46,369 nt of DNA, taken from Flavobacteriales bacterium (GTDB taxonomy: Bacteria; Bacteroidota; Bacteroidia; Flavobacteriales_D; Parvicellaceae). Every line of letters begins with the position of its first letter. The stretch's first letter is position 1. Positions 28,308-36,439 of this stretch are shown piece by piece. The notes under the pieces are model-generated. The model was given only the letters and a program-made list of their open reading frames with translations. It did no database searches and had not been told where the DNA came from. The stretch covers positions 1-46,369 of the forward strand of contig JAGYKU010000019.1 in the NCBI GenBank assembly GCA_018401455.1. Direction: 5' to 3'. The position numbers and the translations under genes are program-made.

Positions 28308-28892
28308 TTGTATGATGAATCTAAAGAGTGTGTAATAGTGGATGCAGGTAATTATTTTCCTGAAGAATTAGGAATGATTAAAGATTGGATTTCAGAAATG
28401 AATTTAAAACCTGTTAAGTTAATTAGCACGCACAGTCACTTAGATCACGTTTTTGGCAACAAATCCATCATTGATTTGTATAATATTCCATTAGGAATTC
28501 ATCCTGAAGATGAAATAACTTTAGATGCTTTGGAAAGAACAGCGCAGTTGTATAGTATTCCCAATGTTTTTAAATCACCTGCACCAAGTTTTTATTTTAA
28601 TCATGGAGAAGTTTTGTCTTTTGGAAATACAGAAATAGAAGTAAGATTTGTTCCCGGTCACGCACCTGGTCATGTGGTTTTTGTAAATCAAAAGGAAGGA
28701 ATTGTTATTAATGGAGATTGTCTTTTTGCAGGTTCAATTGGAAGAACTGATTTGCCTGGTGGTAATCATGATTTATTGATTACAAAGATTAAAGAAGAGT
28801 TATTCACTTTGCCAGAAGATTATATAGTATATACCGGACATGGACCTGAAACGACTATTGGAATTGAAAAGAGTACAAACCCATTTTTCTAA
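28308..28892 (+). CDS. MBL-fold metallo-hydrolase with a disrupted N-terminus
   Basis: The intact frame encodes 194 residues with the metallo-beta-lactamase signature THSHLDH (41-47), further ligands in GHAPGHVV and GDCLF, and the glyoxalase-II-like GRTDLPGG and YTGHGPETT. It is probably a zinc hydrolase acting on thioesters or related substrates, but the substrate is unknown. The family normally begins with a stretch like FTFNPFQENTYVLYDE. Here those codons are present from the ATG at 28259, but one base is missing after codon 5 (28273-28276) and another before GAA at 28293. As written, the only in-frame start is a TTG at 28308, which removes the first beta-strand. See findings. Confidence 0.8.
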   Translation: MYDESKECVIVDAGNYFPEELGMIKDWISEMNLKPVKLISTHSHLDHVFGNKSIIDLYNIPLGIHPEDEITLDALERTAQLYSIPNVFKSPAPSFYFNHGEVLSFGNTEIEVRFVPGHAPGHVVFVNQKEGIVINGDCLFAGSIGRTDLPGGNHDLLITKIKEELFTLPEDYIVYTGHGPETTIGIEKSTNPFF

Positions 28893-28904
28893 AAAATATC
28901 AAAG

Positions 28905-30155
28905 ATGTTAATAAGAGTATTTCTATTTGCTTTTTTTAGTCAGGTTACCTTGTTATTTGCGCAATCACCTCCGAGTCAGCCAACAAGTGGTCCGGGGGGA
29001 AGTGATTATCTTCATGATGATGTTATTTTTTCTGATTTCACTAGTTGGTTGAGTCCAGAAGGTTATTGGTTGTTTGAACCTAGCAATCCCCAACCTGACT
29101 CCGCAAATTTAATTCTATTTAATCACGGTTATGGCGTTTTTAATCCCGGGCCTTATGGTCAATGGATAGAACATTTGGTAAGAAAAGGTAATATTGTAAT
29201 ATTTCCAAAATATCAATTGTCTGATGCTTCTTTGCCAAGTACTTATACTCCCAATGCAATTATTGGACTTCAGGATGCTTTGTTGGAATTGCAAACGAAT
29301 CCTAATAGAGTAAAACCTAGAATGCAAAATTATGCAATAATTGGTCATTCTTATGGTGGTGTAATTACCTCAAATATGGTCACAGAGTATGCTTTTTATG
29401 GAATTCCAAAGCCAAAATGTTTTATGCTTTGCCAACCAGGAACTGGTGGTTTGAATTCAGGAAGATTAAACAGTTATGCAAATATGGATACAGATTATAA
29501 TGCGTTGATTGTAGTTGGAGATGATGACATTATAGTAGGTGATGTTTTTGGCAGAGAAATTATGGATAGTACAAATATTCCAACTAGTAGAAAAAATTTT
29601 GTTACTCACTTTTTAGACAATAATGGGTTTCCCATTTTAGAAGCCTCTCACAACGAGCCTTTATCCACCAATTTATCTTATGATGGCGGAACAACAAGCG
29701 CAGTAATCACAGGAGGTTATCTAGCTAGTAAAACGGATGGAGTAGATTATTATTGTTATTGGAAGTTGGCTGATGCATTGTTAAATTGTACGTTCTATAA
29801 CTCTGATTGTGAATATGCTTTTGGCGACACTCCAGAGCAGAGATATATGGGAGAGTGGAGTGATGGAACTACAGTAGTTGAATTGCAAATAGAACCTGCA
29901 AACTTGATTGGAATCCAAGCACATAATACAAACGAACTTGAAATATTTCCAAATCCAATAAATGATTATATAAACATAAATAACATAGGTAACTCGACTA
30001 TCAATTTTGAAATCTACAATATGAAAGGTAGTCTTATTATGAAAGGGAATACTGACGGAAATAACATAGAAGTATCCGAATTGAATTTAGGTTTTTACGT
30101 AATAAAAGTCCAAACCAACGAAACTATAAAATACGCCAAATTTGTGAAAGAGTAA
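28905..30155 (+). CDS. Secreted alpha/beta hydrolase with T9SS type A sorting domain
   Basis: This 416-residue protein has a signal peptide (MLIRVFLFAFFSQVTLLFAQ). Its alpha/beta-hydrolase core has an oxyanion-type segment NHGYGVFNPGPYGQW and nucleophile elbow GHSYGG (Ser149). An acidic cluster VVGDDDII (206-208) and HNEP (His249) could complete the triad. The fold resembles chlorophyllase/PET-hydrolase-type dienelactone esterases, but the substrate cannot be read from the sequence. The last about 75 residues (IFPNPINDYININNIG to YAKFVKE) form a type A sorting domain for surface or extracellular delivery. It starts 12 nt after the MBL gene and probably shares its transcript. Confidence 0.85.
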   Translation: MLIRVFLFAFFSQVTLLFAQSPPSQPTSGPGGSDYLHDDVIFSDFTSWLSPEGYWLFEPSNPQPDSANLILFNHGYGVFNPGPYGQWIEHLVRKGNIVIFPKYQLSDASLPSTYTPNAIIGLQDALLELQTNPNRVKPRMQNYAIIGHSYGGVITSNMVTEYAFYGIPKPKCFMLCQPGTGGLNSGRLNSYANMDTDYNALIVVGDDDIIVGDVFGREIMDSTNIPTSRKNFVTHFLDNNGFPILEASHNEPLSTNLSYDGGTTSAVITGGYLASKTDGVDYYCYWKLADALLNCTFYNSDCEYAFGDTPEQRYMGEWSDGTTVVELQIEPANLIGIQAHNTNELEIFPNPINDYININNIGNSTINFEIYNMKGSLIMKGNTDGNNIEVSELNLGFYVIKVQTNETIKYAKFVKE

Positions 30156-30160
30156 AAATG

Positions 30161-31279
30161 TTAGTTACTCAACATAACTGGCATTACCAACATTAAGATA
30201 TCTTCTCCTTCGTCTTCTCCTCCTTCAGGTAATAAAATTCCTGCTCTGTTTGGAGCGCTTAATTCTAAAACGAGAGATTCTGTATCTACATTGTTCACCA
30301 TTTCTAGCAAAAATCTAGAGTTGAATCCTATTTCAATGTCTTCACCTTCGTAAGCACAAGTCAACTCTTCTTTAGCTGCGTTTGAGAAATCTAAATCTTC
30401 TGCACTAATAATCAACTGACTTCCAGTGATTTTTAATCTTACTTGATGTGTAGTTTTGTTGGCGAAAATTGAAACCCTTTTCAATGAACTAGCAAATTGT
30501 GCTCTTGAAATAGTCATTCTGTTTGGATTGTCAGAAGGTATTACCGCTTCGTAATTTGGATATTTACCATCAATCAATCTACTGATAAGTGTAAATGTAC
30601 CAAAATTGAATTTAACATTCGTGTCATTGTATTCTACAATCACATCTTCTTCTATTCCTCCAAGTAAACCTTTTAAAAGGTTTAAAGGTTTTTTGGGAAT
30701 GATAAAACTTGCAACATCAGCACTTGAAGCATCAGTTCTTTTGTATCTGACTAATTTGTGTGCATCAGTTGCTACGAAAGTAACTCCAGAACTATCCATT
30801 TGGCAAAACATTCCACTCATTACTGGTCTTAATTCGTCATTTCCAGAAGCAAATAAAGATTTATTGATGGCGTGATGAAGTGTTTTGGCACTAAATGAAA
30901 CTTTCGATGATTTTTCAATTACTGGAATTTTCGGAAATTCATCAGCGTTGAAACCACTTAAAGAATATTTTCCATAATCAGAAGAAATCTCAATTCCTAA
31001 AGAATCGTTTATAGAAAAAGTAAGTGGGTGATCTGGTAAAGCTTTTAGAATATCTAACAATAATTTTGCAGGAACAGCAACACTACCTTCATCTTTAGAT
31101 TGTACTTCTATTTGGGTAGTCATAGTTGACTCCAAGTCAGAAGCTGCAATAGATAAACTGTTCTTTCCTATATTGAAAAGAAAATTATCCAAAATAGGTA
31201 ATGTGTTTGAAGTGTTCAAAACACCGCCAACCGCTTGTAGTGCTTTCAATAAACTATTACTCGATACTATAAAATTCAT
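30161..31279 (-). CDS. dnaN: DNA polymerase III beta subunit (sliding clamp)
   Basis: This 372-residue protein has the usual length and three-domain repeat of the bacterial beta clamp, beginning MNFIVSSNSLLKALQAVGGV. Recognisable stretches are NTLPILDNFLF, VATDAHKLVRY and a C-terminal hydrophobic tail ending LVMPVMLSN, where the family normally has VMPMR-like residues. The dimeric ring tethers DNA polymerase to its template and recruits other replication and repair proteins. No dnaA or recF is adjacent, which is normal for Bacteroidota. An exact -7 element (31305-31312) precedes the ATG. Confidence 0.97.
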   Translation of the reverse strand: MNFIVSSNSLLKALQAVGGVLNTSNTLPILDNFLFNIGKNSLSIAASDLESTMTTQIEVQSKDEGSVAVPAKLLLDILKALPDHPLTFSINDSLGIEISSDYGKYSLSGFNADEFPKIPVIEKSSKVSFSAKTLHHAINKSLFASGNDELRPVMSGMFCQMDSSGVTFVATDAHKLVRYKRTDASSADVASFIIPKKPLNLLKGLLGGIEEDVIVEYNDTNVKFNFGTFTLISRLIDGKYPNYEAVIPSDNPNRMTISRAQFASSLKRVSIFANKTTHQVRLKITGSQLIISAEDLDFSNAAKEELTCAYEGEDIEIGFNSRFLLEMVNNVDTESLVLELSAPNRAGILLPEGGEDEGEDILMLVMPVMLSN

Positions 31280-31304
31280 CTCTTATCCTCTTTAATTTAG
31301 CCCA

Positions 31305-31312
31305 CAAATATA
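31305..31312 (-). promoter_or_regulatory. -7 promoter element of dnaN
   Basis: The minus strand reads TATATTTG, an exact TAnnTTTG match with a leader of about 20 nt to the dnaN ATG. No strong -33 TTTG is seen. Confidence 0.4.
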
Positions 31313-31431
31313 AATTTTATTGATTGTTCTATTGCGTTTAAAACATATTTTAATTTGAATAGTTTTCAACAATATAAAAAAGGATTGTCAATAAATAATT
31401 GCTCAAGTAAAATTTAATAAACCAGACTAGT

Positions 31432-31938
31432 CTAAGAAAAACTTAATCTGCCACCAGAATAAAAGTATTTTTTGTAATAATCTTCAGATAAATGATTGAT
31501 CATTACGCCTCTTGTGACAGAAGCGTGAGCAAAATATCCGTTTTGTAAATAAACGCCTACGTGAGAAATATTTGATTTGTTTATTTTGAAAAATACTAAA
31601 TCACCTTCTTTCAAATTTTTTTGATCTACAGGAATACATCTTTTGTAAATATCTCTCGATCCTCCCGATAGTTCTAAAGCATAAGAATCTCTCAAAACTG
31701 CTTTTGTAAAACCACTACAATCTATTCCTTTTTTGCTATTTCCAGCATACTTATAGGGTGTTCCTAACCATTTATAAAGTGCTTTGTATAGTGGAATGTA
31801 TGCGCACGAATCAATGTCCAAACCTGATTCACAAATTTTATCCGTTTTTTCAACTTCAATAACATTTGTATTTCTCTCAGTTTGACCGAATGAAATAGAA
31901 CTTATTAGTATTGATATGATTATAATGAAAATTTTCAC
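31432..31938 (-). CDS. Secreted NlpC/P60 cell-wall hydrolase
   Basis: The protein has 168 residues from the GTG at 31938. A longer frame reaches a TTG at 31956, but the signal peptide (VKIFIIIISILISSISFGQ) starts at the GTG. The NlpC/P60 (peptidase C40) domain has catalytic Cys74 in GIDCSGF, His126 in SHVGVYL and a third polar residue (His138) in FAHAS. It probably cleaves gamma-D-Glu-diaminopimelate bonds in peptidoglycan stem peptides in the periplasm. An exact -7 motif (31943-31950) ends only 4 nt upstream of this GTG, so the mRNA may be nearly leaderless. Confidence 0.9.
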   Translation of the reverse strand: MKIFIIIISILISSISFGQTERNTNVIEVEKTDKICESGLDIDSCAYIPLYKALYKWLGTPYKYAGNSKKGIDCSGFTKAVLRDSYALELSGGSRDIYKRCIPVDQKNLKEGDLVFFKINKSNISHVGVYLQNGYFAHASVTRGVMINHLSEDYYKKYFYSGGRLSFS

Positions 31939-31942
31939 GCCA

Positions 31943-31950
31943 CAAAAGTA
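31943..31950 (-). promoter_or_regulatory. -7-like element just upstream of the NlpC/P60 start
   Basis: The minus strand reads TACTTTTG, an exact TAnnTTTG match, ending 4 nt before the chosen GTG. If it is active, transcription would begin at or inside the start codon. Confidence 0.3.
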
Positions 31951-32015
31951 TAACAAAACTAAAAAGGATTTGTTAGTTAGTTGTTAAAATTTGTTAGCAT
32001 AAAAAAAAGTAGTGT

Positions 32016-32043
32016 TTAGTGATTAGCTATTAGCGGTTAGTAG
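32016..32043. repeat. Heptameric repeat TTAGnnn x4
   Basis: TTAG occurs at 32016, 32023, 32030 and 32037, with an exact 7-nt period, in the gap between the NlpC/P60 and ilvE genes. The four units are TTAGTGA, TTAGCTA, TTAGCGG and TTAGTAG. Further TTAG words lie just upstream (31973-31980). Confidence 0.7.
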
Positions 32044-32204
32044 TTTTTTATATAACTTACAATGTACTATATCCAATATTGTTTCAAATTGTACAATGTT
32101 TTTTTGACAAAAAACCATTTAGTATAATGTGTTTTGTCAAATTTATTAAGATTCACAAACTTCAAGCTTTTAAAACTTTAACTTTGTATCTAGCATAAAA
32201 AAAA

Positions 32205-33272
32205 CTACAATCTAACAATCCAGTTAAATTTATCTTCTACCTTTCCGCTTTTGTATTGTTCTAAGTAATCTAATACTTTATTAGAAAAATCTCTACCTTC
32301 CACAGCAGGCAAATCATACGTTATTCCTTCGTGATGAATAGCACTAATTTGAGCAATCGTAGCGGCTGTACCTGCACCAAAAGCTTCGGTCATTCTGCCT
32401 TCTTTCATAGCATTGACAATTTCTTCTACAGAAACTCTTCTTTCTTCTACGGTATATCCCCATTCTATAGCAATGTCAACTACACTTCTTCTTGTTATTC
32501 CCGCAAGAATAGTATCACTAGATTGTGGTGTAATGATTTTCCCATCGATTACAAAAAGAACGTTCATTGTTCCAGATTCTTCTATGTATTTATGTTCTTT
32601 AGCATCTGTCCAAATTAATTGTCTGAATCCTTCTTCTTGTCCTTTCATTGCAGGATAAAGAGAACCAGCATAATTTCCACCAGCTTTGGCATAACCAGTA
32701 CCTCCTTCTACGGCTCTACTGAAGTGTGTTTCAATTTTAACTTTTACAGGTTCAGAATAATAAGCACCAACTGGGCAAGTAAAAATGATGAATTTATAAG
32801 TGTCAGATGGTCTAATTCCAACATAAGGATCCATTGCAATCATAAAAGGTCTTATGTATAGTGAATAACCACTTTTTTGTGGTACCCAATTTCTATCAAT
32901 GTCCAACAAAGATTTTAGGGCTTCCATAAACATTGGAACTGGAACTTCAGGCATACACATACGTTCGGCAGAAATGTTGAATCTTTTTGCGTTTTCTTCT
33001 GGTCTAAACATAAGAATTTCTCCATCCTCTGTTTTTGACGCTTTCATTCCTTCAAAGAAAGTTTGTCCATAGTGAAGTATTGAGGTTGCGGGAGACATTT
33101 TCAAGTCACTAAATTCTTTAATTTCTGCGTTTTCCCATTTTCCATCTTTATAGTCCATTACAAACATATGGTCCGAAAATATTCTACCAAATGGCAAATC
33201 ATCCCAGTTGATTGAAGCTAATTTACTATTGCTTGTTTTGTTGACTATGATGTTCAATGTTTCTGTATTCAT
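32205..33272 (-). CDS. ilvE: Branched-chain amino acid aminotransferase
   Basis: This 355-residue fold-type IV PLP enzyme interconverts Leu/Ile/Val and their 2-oxo acids in the cytoplasm. The PLP lysine is Lys196 in YAKAGGNYAGSL. Other family stretches are LHYGQTFFEGMKA, RMCMPEVP, IRPFMIAMDPYVGIRP and TEAFGAGTAATIAQI. The length fits the long (eukaryote/Bacteroidota-type) BCAT subfamily. It is divergent from the second recQ gene across 112 bp, and no other ilv or leu genes are nearby. Confidence 0.96.
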   Translation of the reverse strand: MNTETLNIIVNKTSNSKLASINWDDLPFGRIFSDHMFVMDYKDGKWENAEIKEFSDLKMSPATSILHYGQTFFEGMKASKTEDGEILMFRPEENAKRFNISAERMCMPEVPVPMFMEALKSLLDIDRNWVPQKSGYSLYIRPFMIAMDPYVGIRPSDTYKFIIFTCPVGAYYSEPVKVKIETHFSRAVEGGTGYAKAGGNYAGSLYPAMKGQEEGFRQLIWTDAKEHKYIEESGTMNVLFVIDGKIITPQSSDTILAGITRRSVVDIAIEWGYTVEERRVSVEEIVNAMKEGRMTEAFGAGTAATIAQISAIHHEGITYDLPAVEGRDFSNKVLDYLEQYKSGKVEDKFNWIVRL

Positions 33273-33384
33273 TTTAATGTTGAGATTTTTGATTTTATTT
33301 AATGCGACATTTAAAAATATTATAACTTATTTTGAGGTCACAAATAAATCTATTGTGCAAAAATAATATTAATTTAGAGCTTCG

Positions 33385-34908
33385 ATGCTATTTGAACCAA
33401 AAAAAATATTAAAACAGTATTGGGGCTTTGATTCTTTTAGGTCTTCACAACTCGAAATTGTTACTTCTGTGTTAGAGGGAAACGATACTTTGGCATTGTT
33501 ACCTACGGGTGGAGGAAAATCTATTTGTTTTCAAGTTCCTGCACTTTGTCTTGAAGGTATTTGTATCGTAGTTACACCACTTATTGCCTTGATGAAAGAT
33601 CAGGTTGAGAATTTGAAATCAAGAGGTATCAAAGCTTTGGCTATACATTCTGGATTGTCCAAACGCCAAATTGACATTGCTTTGGATAATGCTGCTTACG
33701 GAGATTTTAAATTTATGTATGTTTCTCCAGAAAGATTAAAAACACCTCTTTTTCAAGAAAGATTAAAAAAAATGAATGTCAATCTCATCGCAATTGATGA
33801 GGCGCATTGCATCAGTCAATGGGGGTATGATTTTAGACCTTCCTACATCGAAATTATTGAGTTTAGAAAATTATTACCCAATATTCCTGTTTTGGCGCTC
33901 ACTGCTACAGCCACTCCGAAAGTGGTTCAAGATATTCAGCAAAAATTAGGTTTTCCAAAAGAATTGGTCATCAAAAAGAGTTTCTACAGAGAAAATTTAA
34001 GGTACTTTGTTTACAATGATGAAAGGAAAATAGATTTGATGCTTTCTATTATTAAGAAGCAAAAAGGTTCTGGAATTATTTATGTGCGAAGTAGAAATAA
34101 AACGGTAGAGTTTGCAAATATTTTGAAAAACAACGGTATCACATCGGATTATTATCACGCTGGGTTAGAAATGGATGTTAGAGAGAAAAAACAACATTTG
34201 TGGATGAAAGGAGATTTCAAAGTGATTTGTACCACCAATGCTTTTGGAATGGGTATAGACAAACCAGACGTGAGATTTGTAATCAACGTGGACTTACCTG
34301 AATCTTTAGAAGCTTATTTTCAAGAAGCGGGCAGAGGAGGTAGGGATGGTAAAAAATCTTTTGCAGTTTTGCTCATCAATGAAGCGGATAGGGATAATTT
34401 GATTAAAAGAACCGAACAACGTTTTCCTCCAATTGATGTCATCAAAAGGGTTTATGGATTGATTTGTAATGAATTTAGATTGGCGATTGGTTCGGGAGAA
34501 TTAGAAACTTTTAGGATTGATTGGGACAAACTTCGCTCAAAAAGTGATTTCACTTTAAAAGAAATTGTTAATTCAGCAAAATTTATAGAAAGAGCAGGCT
34601 ATTGGCAGTTGACAGAAAATGGAAGGATAAAATCTACGGTATTTATATTAATGAATCAAAGGGATTTATATGACGTTCAAGTAAGATATCCCAAATACGA
34701 TGTTGTGATTAAGTTTTTACTCAGAAATTATGGTGGAATGTTTGACGCTCCCGTAAAAATTTTAGAGCACGAAGTCGCTAAGAAATTAAAAATGTCTTAT
34801 AAAGATGTTTTGAAAATATTGAACGAATTACACAAACTGGAAGTAATAGAATATGAAAGGGCAGAAGGAGAGGTAGCAATTACTTTTTGCAACCAAGAAT
34901 TGATATGA
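33385..34908 (+). CDS. recQ: RecQ-family helicase (second copy), N-terminal part ended by a frameshift
   Basis: This 507-codon frame carries the full helicase core: FGFDSFRSSQ-like Q motif (WGFDSFRSSQ), Walker A PTGGGKS (40-46), IDEAHCISQWG, LTATATP and QEAGRGGRDG. The family continues with a winged helix and a zinc subdomain, but the frame stops at 34908, right after AITFCNQELI. Adding one T to the run of five at 34884-34888 turns this into AITFLQPRIDMRLL and joins the helicase to the next frame (34887-35300), giving one protein of about 638 residues. The gene is therefore frameshifted as written. Unlike the first RecQ it lacks an HRDC domain. Confidence 0.88.
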   Translation: MLFEPKKILKQYWGFDSFRSSQLEIVTSVLEGNDTLALLPTGGGKSICFQVPALCLEGICIVVTPLIALMKDQVENLKSRGIKALAIHSGLSKRQIDIALDNAAYGDFKFMYVSPERLKTPLFQERLKKMNVNLIAIDEAHCISQWGYDFRPSYIEIIEFRKLLPNIPVLALTATATPKVVQDIQQKLGFPKELVIKKSFYRENLRYFVYNDERKIDLMLSIIKKQKGSGIIYVRSRNKTVEFANILKNNGITSDYYHAGLEMDVREKKQHLWMKGDFKVICTTNAFGMGIDKPDVRFVINVDLPESLEAYFQEAGRGGRDGKKSFAVLLINEADRDNLIKRTEQRFPPIDVIKRVYGLICNEFRLAIGSGELETFRIDWDKLRSKSDFTLKEIVNSAKFIERAGYWQLTENGRIKSTVFILMNQRDLYDVQVRYPKYDVVIKFLLRNYGGMFDAPVKILEHEVAKKLKMSYKDVLKILNELHKLEVIEYERAEGEVAITFCNQELI

Positions 34909-35300
34909 GATTACTTACCATTCCTAAAGAGTTTTACACAAAGTTAAAAGAAACAGCCATTTCGAATACAAATAGCATGATTCATTACGCTTTTTCAGAG
35001 CATTTGTGTAGGTCTAGAATGTTGTTGAAGTATTTTGGTGAAATTTCAAAAGAAGATTGTGGCGTTTGTGATTATTGCATCGAAAAAGAAAGGAATAAAC
35101 CTATTGATTCCCAACTTTTAAAGCAAATGGTAAATGATATTAAAAGTCAAATCAAAACCATAGAAAACACTTCGATTAATGAACATGTGAATAAATTATC
35201 AAGTCAATATAAGCGAGATAAACTTAAATTTGCAATTCAATGGATGCTTGATAATGGCATTATTTTAGTAGATGACGCTTCAAAATTGAAATTAAATTGA
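34887..35300 (+). CDS. RecQ second copy, C-terminal part (zinc subdomain and winged helix), out of frame
   Basis: This 137-codon frame has no plausible start of its own (first codon TTG, first ATG at 34905) and continues the helicase at 33385-34908. It contains the four zinc-binding cysteines of RecQ (Cys41, then Cys58, Cys61 and Cys64 in CGVCDYC) and a winged-helix-like tail (KFAIQWMLDNGIILVDD). The 22-nt overlap with the upstream frame and the good match of the joined sequence to RecQ indicate a one-base deletion in a T run. Either the gene is inactivated, it is expressed through slippage, or the assembly is wrong here. Confidence 0.85.
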   Translation: MQPRIDMRLLTIPKEFYTKLKETAISNTNSMIHYAFSEHLCRSRMLLKYFGEISKEDCGVCDYCIEKERNKPIDSQLLKQMVNDIKSQIKTIENTSINEHVNKLSSQYKRDKLKFAIQWMLDNGIILVDDASKLKLN

Positions 35301-36439
35301 TAAAATATTTTTACATAACATTTCTATTACTATCCTCTTTTTCAGTGATTTCTCAACTCAATGAAGAGAAGTATCTGATTGGAAAAGCGGATTCTTTGTT
35401 AAAAATTGAAAATTGGGTGCAATCAAGATATTTTTATGGATTGGCTGAAAAAAAGTGTATCCAAAATGATAGTTGCACTTATATTACAACTCAAAGCATC
35501 AAAAAGAAAATTGCCATTGTAGATTCTTTGGAATCTTATCTTCATAAAGATGTAGTGTATGTAAAGTTAATTCAAAAAGCAGACAGTTTGCTTTCTGAAA
35601 ACAAAGAAGTTTATGCCATGAAAACTTTCGATGATGCAAGTTTAATGTATCCGTCTTTGCCATATCCTAGAAATAAAATTACGCATATTATTAATACCTC
35701 CAAAACCATTCAAGGGCAATTAATGGTGATACAAGCGAATCAGAAAAGGCAGCGCTACAAAGAAAGGTTTGAAGAGGCAATGAGTTTGGAAGAGGAAGAC
35801 AGAAAAATTGAAGCTTATTACGAATATCTTTCCATAGCTGATGAATTTCATAACGATAAAATGGCATTGGAAGCTTCTGAGAGATTGTTTATGCAAATTG
35901 AGTATGATTTAAAACTTTTTGAAGAGTCTTTAAATATGGGAAATGAATTTTTTCTTGCTGGCAAATACACCAAATCAAAAAATTATTTCGAATCAGCCCT
36001 TGCCTTGAATAGCTCATGTGCTTTGTGCGAACAAAGACTCAAATATCTTAATTTTTATATTGAAGTTCAGCAATCTAAAAAAGGAGAATATGAATTAATT
36101 AAAAATAAAGCTTACGAAAATTATGTCAGAGGAAAATACAACGAATCCTTTTATCAATACATTGCATTGAGCAAAAAGAATCCTTCCGACAAAGAAGTTC
36201 AAGAGAAAATAGTTGAACTAGACGCTTTACTTCAATCCGAATTGGACGAAAAAATCAAAAAGTTCAACGCAGATTTATTGCTCGAAAGAGCCAATGAGTT
36301 TTATATCAATAAGAATTTTGAAGAAGCGGCTTCACTTTATTTAAAAATTGACGAAAGATACACAGATGTTATTTCTTATCATGCTTTCGTAAAGTTAAGA
36401 ATTGCAGAATGTATGAAGGAATTAGAAATCGAAGATTAG
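35297..36439 (+). CDS. Secreted TPR-repeat protein
   Basis: This 380-residue protein has a signal peptide (MIKYFYITFLLLSSFSVISQ) and a mature part made almost entirely of helical tetratricopeptide-like units. Examples are AGKYTKSKNYFESALALNSS, RGKYNESFYQYIALSKKNP and NKNFEEAASLYLKI. Such proteins usually scaffold periplasmic or outer-membrane complexes, but no specific partner is evident. The start is a TTG that overlaps the RecQ stop (TTGA), suggesting coupling to the frame above. The 3' end overlaps the convergent cysteine desulfurase by 4 nt. Confidence 0.75.
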   Translation: MIKYFYITFLLLSSFSVISQLNEEKYLIGKADSLLKIENWVQSRYFYGLAEKKCIQNDSCTYITTQSIKKKIAIVDSLESYLHKDVVYVKLIQKADSLLSENKEVYAMKTFDDASLMYPSLPYPRNKITHIINTSKTIQGQLMVIQANQKRQRYKERFEEAMSLEEEDRKIEAYYEYLSIADEFHNDKMALEASERLFMQIEYDLKLFEESLNMGNEFFLAGKYTKSKNYFESALALNSSCALCEQRLKYLNFYIEVQQSKKGEYELIKNKAYENYVRGKYNESFYQYIALSKKNPSDKEVQEKIVELDALLQSELDEKIKKFNADLLLERANEFYINKNFEEAASLYLKIDERYTDVISYHAFVKLRIAECMKELEIED

